From Prevotella sp. (GTDB taxonomy: Bacteria > Bacteroidota > Bacteroidia > Bacteroidales > Dysgonomonadaceae): 15,561 bases of DNA. The translations under genes were made by a program, and so were the position numbers. Below are positions 8,901 to 14,855 of the stretch, one piece after another. Location of the stretch: the NCBI GenBank assembly GCA_031260865.1, contig JAISKQ010000176.1, forward strand, positions 1 to 15,561. The letters are read 5' to 3'. Positions within the stretch are counted from its first letter, which is position 1. Each line of letters begins with the position of its first letter. The notes under the pieces are model-generated. The model ran no database searches. It was not told the origin of the DNA and was given only the letters and a program-made list of their open reading frames with translations.

Positions 8901-9282
8901 CATGCCAAGAGAATTTAAGAATCGTTGGGTGGTGCCGGGCGATGAAAATATTACCAATGTGCCGACTATCGCTTCGTATCGTGAAAACAGGGACATTTCC
9001 ATGTTAAGAGTAGCCTACAATTCTTATAATTATTCGACTGAACGTATCGCCAAAGGTGATTTTATACGAATGAAAGAAGTTTCGTTGAGTTATGATTTCC
9101 CTGCTACATTAACAAAGGCCTTATCTTTGTCTAATTTGTCTCTGAAATTGCAAGCGACTAATTTGTTCTTGTTATACGCGGATAAAAAGTTGAATGGACA
9201 AGATCCGGAATTCTTTAACACCGGTGGTGTTGCTATTCCTGTTCCACGACAATTCACATTAACTTTAAGATTAGGATTGTAA
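5986..9282 (+). CDS. SusC/RagA-family TonB-dependent outer-membrane transporter
   Basis: The 1098-residue protein has a signal peptide (residues 1-20, ending SSFA, then QNR). A carboxypeptidase-regulatory-like domain follows at ~24-95 (SIKGIVVDELGEPLIGAAV...DVDGKFTL), typical of SusC-type transporters. The plug domain at ~105-255 contains the SusC signature: GRASGVSVQN, KIRVRGATSIYG, PLWVVDGI and DGSATSIYGARAMAGVIVI. The rest (~260-1098) is the 22-strand barrel, ending in FTLTLRLGL. It imports a substrate across the outer membrane with TonB/ExbBD energy, and the SusD partner 21 bp downstream forms the lid. There is no N-terminal STN signalling domain and no sigma/anti-sigma pair nearby, so transporter-mediated transcriptional signalling is unlikely. 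Length and motifs are complete. The substrate cannot be read from the sequence. Confidence 0.96.
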   Translation: MKNWYLLSLFFLLSIGSSFAQNRSIKGIVVDELGEPLIGAAVAVKGSTIGTITDVDGKFTLSVPQNVKNLTFTLVGFESQDVPVATDMRVSMKTSSTQLAEVVVNGMQTIDKRLFTGASSKLVGENVKIDGMPEISRGLEGRASGVSVQNVSGTFGTAPKIRVRGATSIYGSSKPLWVVDGIIMEDVIDVDTDDLSSGNATTLISSVIAGLNADDIESFDILKDGSATSIYGARAMAGVIVITTKKGKAGQSRISYTGEFTMRLKPSYSDFNIMNSQEQMDVYQEMQRKGWLTYADVANRSESGVYGKMNQLIASGQLLNTEASRNAYLREAEYRNTDWFGLLFRNNLTQNHSVSVTSGTEKSSYYASLSAMVDPGWSEQSKVNRYTASLNATYNISKSLALNVISNATFRKQRAPGTLGSTIEPVYGSINRDFDINPYSYAMNTSRVLDPNEFYTRNYAPFNILSELENNYMDVNVADLKFQGELRWKPVKGLEAAILGAAKYSTSSQEHHITDFSNQALAYRAMPTTVIRDSNPYLYSDPDNAYAVPITVLPNGGIYERSDFNMLSYDFRGQLDYKTIINEDHLIQMIGAMETSSLTRHDTWFRGWGLQYSMGEIPQYAYEVFKKGQEEKSNYYTLNNTRTRSVAFLWNGTYSYKMKYTLNGTIRYEGTNQMGRTTSARWLPTWNISGAWNAHEEKFFESLKPALSFLTLKASYSMVADRPAGVTNSRVVINSYTPWRPNTGDQETGADISWLENPELTYEKKHELNLGAALGFLDNRINVEFDWYKRNNYDLIGAVTTPGWGGQIVKYGNVADMKSHGVELSLSTRNIVTDDFKWTTDFIYTHAVNKVTSLENQSRVMDLVSGSGFALEGYSVRSIFSIPFRGLNEDGLPTFLDQDGNVSVTDVYFQERDKEKIKFLEYSGTADPTDFGSFGNTFSYKNLKLNVFLTYSFGNVVRLPRVFSNTYSDLTSMPREFKNRWVVPGDENITNVPTIASYRENRDISMLRVAYNSYNYSTERIAKGDFIRMKEVSLSYDFPATLTKALSLSNLSLKLQATNLFLLYADKKLNGQDPEFFNTGGVAIPVPRQFTLTLRLGL

Positions 9283-9303
9283 AACAATAAAATTCATTAT
9301 TCT

Positions 9304-10920
9304 ATGAAAATTATGAAAAATAGATATTTATATTATATTATGGCTTTGCCCATCGCGTTTATATGGTTCTCCTGTAACGATTATTTGGATGTGATGCCCG
9401 ACAATCGCATGGAATTAGACAGCGAAAGTAAAATTGCCAAGCTATTGGTAAGCGCTTATCCCGCGAACGCGTACATAATGAATACTGAATTATCTTCCGA
9501 TAATGTGGATAATTACGGTGATTATAATCCGTACTATACCCGTTTTACGGAACAGATATACAAATGGGAAGAAGGGAAAGAGACAGGTACCAACGAGGCT
9601 GTTGACGATATTTGGTCTGCATGCTATAGCGCTATCGCCAGCGCGAACCAGGCATTGGAAGCTATCAAGGAATTAGGAAATCCCGAAAGCCTGGATGCTG
9701 CCCGTGGCGAAGCCTTACTGGCAAGGGCGTACAGTCATTTTATTTTGGTAAATGTGTTTTGCCAGCACTATAGTGAAAAATATGCCGAAAGCGATATGGG
9801 GCTTCCCTATATGGAAGAACCCGAAAAGGAATTATTTTCTGTAAGAGAACGTGGTACGCTGGCAAGAGATTACGAATTGATGGCAAAAGATATAGAGGAA
9901 GGATTGCCGCTTATCAAAGATGACTCTTACGAGGTGCCGAAGTATCATTTCAATCAAAAAGCCGCTTATACATTCGCTTCGCGTTTTTATCTCTTTACCC
10001 ATAATTGGGACAAAGTCATACAATACGCTTCGCTTGCTTTGGGCGCCGTGCCGTCCGAATTGCTGAGAAATTATACCCCACTGGTCGCGTTGCCTCGTAA
10101 TCTTGTAACTGTAGGCACTCAATACACCGCGACGGCGAATAAATGTAACTTTTTGGTGCAAACAGCTTACTCAAATCTTGGAGTGGTTTTTGGCGCTTAT
10201 TATACCGAATCGCGCTTTAATCACGGCGCTTTGTTAGCTCGGTTCGAAACGCACAATTTCGCGCCTTGGGGTACAGCGGCAACAACGAACGCTACCGCCT
10301 TTGCTCAAATGTATAAGTTGGCGCCGTATGTCTATTCGGGAACCAATCTGGATAAAGTATTGTGTCCTCGCATTCCGTATATGTTTGAATATACGGATCC
10401 TGTCGCGGGGGTGGGCTATCGCAGGGCTGTTTATGTAGCCTTGTCTGCCGAAGAGGCGTTGCTGAACAGGGCTGAAGCTTACGTGATGAAAGAACAGTAT
10501 GATAAAGCGCTTAGCGATATTAATTTATGGACAGTTAACACGCTAAGTGCTACTCAAGCCGCGCCATTGTTAACAGAGGCTGGGATACAGACATGGGCTA
10601 CCGGATTAGCATATTATACTCCTCAGGCTCCGACTCCGAAAAAACGACTGAATCCGGACTTTACCACTATAGCTGATGGTAGCAAACAGGAAAGTTTCAT
10701 CCATTGCATACTTCTTATGCGCCGCCATGAATTTATTCATGAAGGTATGAGGTGGTTTGATGTGAAACGCTGGGGAATTGAAATTTATCGCCGTACGGTT
10801 AACGCTGATGGTATATCCGTGAAATCCGTGGATGATGAATTAAAGGTTCGTGACAACCGTCGCGCCCTGCAAGTGCCGCAAAGCGTGATCTCAGCGGGCG
10901 TTACACCTAATCCGAGATAA
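9304..10920 (+). CDS. SusD/RagB-family substrate-binding lipoprotein
   Basis: The 538-residue product has an N-terminal lipobox (IWFSC, Cys24) followed by NDYLDVMPDN, the usual start of mature SusD proteins. Helical TPR-like segments include WSACYSAIASANQALEAI and ARGEALLARAYSHFILVNVF. The C-terminal signature RRHEFIHEGMRWFDVKRWG lies at 473-491, and the protein ends in a PQSVISAGVTPNPR tail of the usual NP type. SusD proteins sit on the cell surface and cap the SusC barrel. Two starts are possible, Met1 and Met4 (9313); both keep the signal peptide. The gene lies 21 bp after the SusC gene and 30 bp before the metallohydrolase gene, consistent with one transcript. The family call is firm, the ligand unknown. 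Confidence 0.96.
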   Translation: MKIMKNRYLYYIMALPIAFIWFSCNDYLDVMPDNRMELDSESKIAKLLVSAYPANAYIMNTELSSDNVDNYGDYNPYYTRFTEQIYKWEEGKETGTNEAVDDIWSACYSAIASANQALEAIKELGNPESLDAARGEALLARAYSHFILVNVFCQHYSEKYAESDMGLPYMEEPEKELFSVRERGTLARDYELMAKDIEEGLPLIKDDSYEVPKYHFNQKAAYTFASRFYLFTHNWDKVIQYASLALGAVPSELLRNYTPLVALPRNLVTVGTQYTATANKCNFLVQTAYSNLGVVFGAYYTESRFNHGALLARFETHNFAPWGTAATTNATAFAQMYKLAPYVYSGTNLDKVLCPRIPYMFEYTDPVAGVGYRRAVYVALSAEEALLNRAEAYVMKEQYDKALSDINLWTVNTLSATQAAPLLTEAGIQTWATGLAYYTPQAPTPKKRLNPDFTTIADGSKQESFIHCILLMRRHEFIHEGMRWFDVKRWGIEIYRRTVNADGISVKSVDDELKVRDNRRALQVPQSVISAGVTPNPR

Positions 10921-10950
10921 AGAATTAATAATAAAAAAAAATATTATCGA

Positions 10951-11838
10951 ATGAAAAAGTATATATTATTTTATATATTCATGACGCTGGGATTATCCGT
11001 GGCATTTATTTCCTGTGGAGAGGATGATTTAAGTTCCACAAGCGTCATCAAAGATTCTCAAAAAGAAGAAAATGACTTTGATCGTTGGATCGCGAAATAT
11101 TATGTGGCGCCGTACAATATTGATCTTAAATACCGTATGGAAGATATTGAATCGGATATGAATTATTTTTTGGTTCCTGCCGATTACCATCAGTCTGTAA
11201 GGATGGCAAAACTAATGAAGTTCCTTTGCTTCGAAGCTTATGATGAAGTGACCGGAAGCAAAAAGTTTATCCGGGATAATTATCCTAAATTAATTCATCT
11301 GATAGGTTCAGCCGCTTATAGGAACAACGGGACAATGATTTTGGGTACAGCCGAAGGCGGAATGAAAATCTCAATGTATTATGTCAATGCTTTACAGTTG
11401 AACCCTACATTCTTGAATACCTATTATTTCAAGACGATGCATCATGAGTTCACGCATATCTTAAATCAGACCAAACCCTATTCTATCGAATTCGATATGA
11501 TATCGGGATCTAATTATGTCAAAGATGGATGGAATTCGAAGTATGCCAGTAATACCACAAGCTTGAAAGACGGCTTTATAACACCCTACGCGTCAAGCGA
11601 ACCCCGCGAAGACTTCGCGGAATTGTTGTCTGTTTATGTGACCAACACAGCGGCTCAATGGAGTCAGATGTTGACAACCGCGGGAACCACCGGCAGTGGT
11701 CCGCTTCAGCAAAAATTTGATATAGTGTATAATTATATGCTGGATTTATGGGACATCGACTTAAATCAAGTGCGTACGGTAGTACAAAGACGCCAGGGGG
11801 AAATATCTACATTGGATTTGGATAACTTAGAAAATTAA
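10951..11838 (+). CDS. HExxH zinc metallohydrolase lipoprotein of SusC/D loci
   Basis: The 295-residue protein has a lipoprotein signal (VAFISC, Cys22). The active-site motif is HHEFTHILNQ, with HEFTH at 165-169, and a downstream EPREDFAEL segment (217-225) has acidic residues that could supply the third zinc ligand. This matches the putative zinc-binding metallopeptidase family known as substrate import-associated zinc metallohydrolase lipoproteins, which occur beside SusC/SusD pairs. The zinc motif is intact, so hydrolase activity is likely. Whether the target is a peptide, another amide or ester, or a partner protein is not known for the family as far as I can say. The gene is 30 bp after the SusD gene and 7 bp before the DUF4302 gene, so co-expression is expected. 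Confidence 0.88.
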   Translation: MKKYILFYIFMTLGLSVAFISCGEDDLSSTSVIKDSQKEENDFDRWIAKYYVAPYNIDLKYRMEDIESDMNYFLVPADYHQSVRMAKLMKFLCFEAYDEVTGSKKFIRDNYPKLIHLIGSAAYRNNGTMILGTAEGGMKISMYYVNALQLNPTFLNTYYFKTMHHEFTHILNQTKPYSIEFDMISGSNYVKDGWNSKYASNTTSLKDGFITPYASSEPREDFAELLSVYVTNTAAQWSQMLTTAGTTGSGPLQQKFDIVYNYMLDLWDIDLNQVRTVVQRRQGEISTLDLDNLEN

Positions 11839-11845
11839 AAAGCGT

Positions 11846-13117
11846 ATGAAAAATTTATATTATTTATTATTGTTATTTCTGCTGTTGTCGCCGTCCTGTC
11901 TCAAGGAAGAGGAAAATTTGTTTAGCGAACCGCCGGCAGAAAGAATAGACAAAGCATTGTCAGAATATAAAAGTGTGCTTGCTTCGTCCGAAAAAGGATG
12001 GTTATTGGAATACTATCCTCATCCCGAACAAATTTACGGGGGATGGAATTTTGTAATGAAGTTTACAACATCGTCCGTGACCGCGTACTCGGAAATTTTC
12101 GGTGACCCCACAGAAGAATATGAAAGTTTGTATCAATTAATATCGGATGATGGTCCTGTGTTATCATTCGATACTTACAATGATTTTCTGCATTTCTTTT
12201 CAACGCCTTCCGGTTCTCAATATCAAGCGTATCAAGGCGACTATGAGTTTATAATAATGGGTATGTCGGATGATAAGAACGAAATACAACTAAAGGGAAA
12301 GAAAACGGGGAATAAGATGGTGCTGAGACGAATATCGGAAAATCCCGAATCATATCTCACAAAAGTAATGGAGACAGAGGAAAAGATAGAAGCTTCCAGT
12401 TATACGTTGCATGTCAATGGAAAAGTTTTCGATTGCTACCTCGACGATCGTGTTCTTTCTTTTGAATATACGGATGTAAATAATGAAGTCGTTGTTGTTG
12501 AAGTAGCATATTGTGTTACGGATAAAGGCATACGTTTATATGAACCTACGGAAATAGACGGTATTACCGTGCAGGAATTTTTGGCGGATGATACACATTT
12601 AACGTCTTTGGATGGTAAAATAATTATAAATTATCACTTTATTCCTGTTAATGAGGATTTTGTTAATTCCATCCCTAAAACGACTTACTATTTATTTGAT
12701 TCAGCTTCAAATCTTTTGGATGTGTGCGATGCTATGAAAACGTGGAATCAAACTATTACCAGCTTAGCTTACGCTTCAGCTTATCGATTGACATACTTAA
12801 GGTTAACGATGACTTATTATAGTTCAAATCCATCTTTTATGTTCTATGCGTCTCAAACTTCCGGTTCTGTTTTTCAATTTATATATGGTTATAAGATTAG
12901 CATAGTAAATGGAACAGAAGATAAAGTTAAATTTGAAAGCACAGTATCAAATCTCAATGCAAACGCGAGTCTTACCCCATTCTTTATATCGGAATTTATA
13001 GCTAAAATTTTAGCTGAAGAAACATATATATTAACTCCGGATAAAAGAGTGAAACCTAATGAATATAAATTTACGAGTGAAAGAGATCCTAATATTTGGT
13101 TCTATATATATAAGTAA
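11846..13117 (+). CDS. DUF4302-family lipoprotein
   Basis: The 423-residue product has a short lipoprotein signal (LLLSPSC, Cys18). A segment at ~42-78 (KSVLASSEKGWLLEYYP, then GGWNFVMKF) is the hallmark of DUF4302, a Bacteroidetes lipoprotein family commonly found downstream of SusC/SusD and the HExxH lipoprotein. The remainder is beta-rich, with no catalytic motif that I recognise. Its place as the last gene of the operon, 7 bp after the metallohydrolase and followed by a terminator, suggests an accessory surface protein of the same uptake system. Its biochemical role is unknown. The 3' part is more AT-rich than the SusC and SusD genes, but codon use does not look foreign. Confidence 0.85.
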   Translation: MKNLYYLLLLFLLLSPSCLKEEENLFSEPPAERIDKALSEYKSVLASSEKGWLLEYYPHPEQIYGGWNFVMKFTTSSVTAYSEIFGDPTEEYESLYQLISDDGPVLSFDTYNDFLHFFSTPSGSQYQAYQGDYEFIIMGMSDDKNEIQLKGKKTGNKMVLRRISENPESYLTKVMETEEKIEASSYTLHVNGKVFDCYLDDRVLSFEYTDVNNEVVVVEVAYCVTDKGIRLYEPTEIDGITVQEFLADDTHLTSLDGKIIINYHFIPVNEDFVNSIPKTTYYLFDSASNLLDVCDAMKTWNQTITSLAYASAYRLTYLRLTMTYYSSNPSFMFYASQTSGSVFQFIYGYKISIVNGTEDKVKFESTVSNLNANASLTPFFISEFIAKILAEETYILTPDKRVKPNEYKFTSERDPNIWFYIYK

Positions 13118-13170
13118 GTAAATAATGTGCAATATATATCTGCACACACTACTATAAAATTAACATGAGT

Positions 13171-13223
13171 AGGAAGCGCCCTCCGGAAGTTATAGCTTTG
13201 GAGGACGCTTCCTTGTTTTTTTT
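13171..13223 (+). terminator. Intrinsic terminator of the SusC/D operon
   Basis: AGGAAGCG-C-CCTCC (13171-13184) pairs with GGAGG-A-CGCTTCCT (13200-13213): 13 pairs with one C/A mismatch and a 15-nt loop. A T-rich run to 13223 follows. It lies 53 bp after the DUF4302 stop. The right arm and downstream bases (13207-13230) match 5456-5479 at 22 of 24 positions. Confidence 0.93.
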
Positions 13224-13358
13224 GACAATAAAACAACTTTTTTTTGAAAAGCGGCTAAATCTGTCATTTTTTTTAAACAAAATTATCTAATATAGAACAG
13301 TTACAAGTTACAAGGCAATGAGAAAATGGACGAAAAAAGAGACAGGGAAAGTAGATGG

Positions 13359-13483
13359 AAAAAGTGTTACTTTTGTCACTTTTTTAAGTTTTGAGTGTAC
13401 AAGTTTACAAGAGTTCTAGCAAGCTAGTAAACTTGAACTCTTGAATTCTATTTACCTAAAAACTGTTACTTTTGTCACTTTTT
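13359..13483 (+). repeat. Structured intergenic repeat, copy 1
   Basis: This ~125 bp unit aligns without gaps, at an offset of 178 bp, to copy 2 at 13537-13661, with about 9 differences. It is bounded at both ends by GTTACTTTTGTCAC (13366-13379 and 13465-13478). The core contains stem a (CAAGTTTA 13400-13407 with TAAACTTG 13428-13435), stem c (CTAG 13416-13419 with CTAG 13424-13427, CAAG loop) and stem b (CAAGAGTTC 13408-13416 with GAACTCTTG 13435-13443). The order a-b-c-c'-a'-b' is that of a pseudoknot or of two alternative folds. No transposase or target duplication was identified. Confidence 0.85.
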
Positions 13484-13536
13484 ACAAAAGCCTATAAAGA
13501 ATTATGAACGAAGAATGGCGCATAGCGGTGTTACCT

Positions 13537-13661
13537 GAAAACTGTTACTTTTGTTACTTTTTAAAGTTTTGAGTGTACAAGTTTACAAGAGTTCTAACAA
13601 GTTAGTAAACTTGAATTCTTGAATTCCATTTACCTAAAAAGTGTTACTTTTGTTACTTTTT
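13537..13661 (+). repeat. Structured intergenic repeat, copy 2
   Basis: This is the second copy of the unit at 13359-13483. Stem a (13578-13585 with 13606-13613) is unchanged. In stem c one G-C pair has become A-T (13597 and 13602), so pairing is kept. In stem b one base has changed so that a G-C pair becomes G-T, which still pairs in plus-strand RNA. The bounding motifs read GTTACTTTTGTTAC (13544-13557 and 13643-13656). Confidence 0.85.
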
Positions 13662-13843
13662 TTAAAAATAGCCATCTCCTCCATGATTTTTCGGATTGAG
13701 ACTAAAGAATGCTGAATCCGTATAAAAATGGACGTTTGTCAATAATAGACAGGTAAATGTGTCTTTATGCTTTGTGTTTATTTTATTTGCAAGTCAAAAA
13801 GATTGTATATATATGCTATGAATGAAAGTTCGTTATAAAATTC

Positions 13844-13874
13844 TTGCAAAAACGAATAATTTGTATGAAATTTG
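13844..13874 (+). promoter_or_regulatory. dapF: Candidate promoter of dapF
   Basis: GAAATTTG at 13867-13874 matches TAnnTTTG at seven of eight positions, with TTG at 13844-13846 upstream (20 bp spacer, the normal distance). It would give a leader of about 50 nt before the dapF ATG. Confidence 0.42.
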
Positions 13875-13929
13875 CACTATAAAAAATAAATAGAGTATTA
13901 AATCTTAGAAAATACATTATAAATAGAAA

Positions 13930-14775
13930 ATGAGAAAACTGAAATTTACCAAGATGCAGGGTGCTGGCAATGATTATATTTATGTGAATGGATTTGATCA
14001 TGAAATAGATAACCCTTCAGAATTGGCAATTCAGCTAAGTAATCGTCATTTTGGTGTCGGTTCGGATGGTTTGGTGCTTATTTTACCTTCCGACGATTGC
14101 GATTTCAGAATGCAGATGTTTAATTCGGATGGTTCCGAAGCTGAAATGTGCGGAAACGCATCCCGTTGTGTCTGTAAATATGTATATGATAACGGGCTGA
14201 CCGCGAAGACAGAAATAACATTAGAGACTAAGGCGGGTGTAAAATATATTACCTTGCTGGACGGAAACGAAAAAAAACGCAAGGCAACCGTGGATATGGG
14301 CGAACCTATTCTGAATCCCGAATTAATTCCGGTAAAAGTAGATGAAGAACCCGTTCTTAATTATCCTCTTGATATAGAAGGGAAACATTGGAAAATATCT
14401 TGTGTGTCGATGGGAAATCCACATGCGGTTGTTTTTACTGACGGTATTAAAGAGCTGGATTTACCCGTTATCGGACCTAAATTTGAGAAGCATCCTGTTT
14501 TCCCACGCAAGACAAATACCGAGTTTATAGAAGTCATAGACCGCAAAACGCTGAATATGCGCGTATGGGAACGCGGGGCAGGGGAGACGCTCGCTTGTGG
14601 AACGGGCGCTTGCGCGGCGGCTGTAGCGGCTATATTAAATGGGTACTGCGATCGTAGGATAACGATACATTTGCTTGGCGGTGACCTTGAAATAGAGTGG
14701 GATCAGAAAAACAATCATGTGTATATGACAGGCGATGCCGTCACGGTTTTTGAAGGAGTATTATCAATAGATTAA
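13930..14775 (+). CDS. dapF: Diaminopimelate epimerase
   Basis: The enzyme interconverts LL- and meso-diaminopimelate, giving the cross-linking residue of peptidoglycan and the precursor of lysine. The 281-residue protein begins FTKMQGAGNDY, which fixes the start. It has the two catalytic cysteines in MCGNASRC (Cys74) and LACGTGAC (Cys223), plus the substrate-binding ERGAGET segment before the second. Length is normal and nothing is missing. It is followed after 80 bp by dapL, the aminotransferase that makes its LL-diaminopimelate substrate, so the pair probably forms an operon. The stop codon overlaps an ATG (TAATG) that opens a six-codon reading frame identical at its start to asnB. Confidence 0.97.
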   Translation: MRKLKFTKMQGAGNDYIYVNGFDHEIDNPSELAIQLSNRHFGVGSDGLVLILPSDDCDFRMQMFNSDGSEAEMCGNASRCVCKYVYDNGLTAKTEITLETKAGVKYITLLDGNEKKRKATVDMGEPILNPELIPVKVDEEPVLNYPLDIEGKHWKISCVSMGNPHAVVFTDGIKELDLPVIGPKFEKHPVFPRKTNTEFIEVIDRKTLNMRVWERGAGETLACGTGACAAAVAAILNGYCDRRITIHLLGGDLEIEWDQKNNHVYMTGDAVTVFEGVLSID

Positions 14776-14795
14776 TGTGTGGATTTGCCAATTAA
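14775..14795 (+). other. Six-codon ORF (MCGFAN) at the end of dapF, asnB-start-like
   Basis: An ATG overlapping the dapF stop opens a reading frame coding MCGFAN and then TAA. The 17 bases at 14771-14787 (ATTAATGTGTGGATTTG) are identical to 3735-3751 at the start of asnB, where MCGF carries the catalytic Cys2. It could be a relic of a former asnB next to dapF, a small leader ORF before dapL, or chance. Translation is not shown. Confidence 0.4.
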
Positions 14796-14817
14796 TCAAT
14801 TAAATACAGTATTGGCA
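14786..14817 (+). promoter_or_regulatory. Inverted repeat between dapF and dapL
   Basis: TGCCAAT (14786-14792) and ATTGGCA (14811-14817) form a perfect 7-bp inverted repeat around an 18-nt AT-rich loop. The left arm lies inside the six-codon ORF. No T-run follows, so it is not a standard terminator. It may be an operator or an mRNA hairpin that sets the ratio of dapF to dapL. Confidence 0.4.
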
Positions 14818-14855
14818 TATTCGCCTGTTATCTAATTATTACATTATAAAATTAT

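Larger units (their letters stand above)
13224..13929. other. Gene-free region with duplicated structured repeats
   Basis: This ~700 bp stretch between the SusC/D operon terminator and dapF has no plausible protein gene. The left third (13224-13358) is plain AT-rich sequence; a GTTACAAGTTACAAG segment there (13299-13313) loosely resembles the repeat core and may be a decayed relic. The middle holds the two repeat copies listed separately, 53 bp apart. The right third holds a small imperfect inverted repeat (13692-13720, CGGATT against AATCCG, no T-run) and the dapF promoter region. Confidence 0.7.

Noticed and set aside
11604..11620. Perfect hairpin CCGCGAA-GAC-TTCGCGG inside the metallohydrolase gene
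   Set aside because: It lies over the codons for the conserved REDFAE zinc-site segment and is best explained by coding constraint; no T-run follows.
13359..13661. The repeats as a CRISPR array
   Set aside because: Only two long units, 53 bp spacer, no cas genes, and internal structure unlike CRISPR repeats.
13692..13720. Inverted repeat CGGATT...AATCCG as a terminator
   Set aside because: No T-run on either strand and no gene ending next to it.
13224..13929. tRNA or rRNA gene in the gene-free stretch
   Set aside because: No cloverleaf-like arrangement, GTTCRANNC T-loop or rRNA-like conserved segment was seen on either strand.
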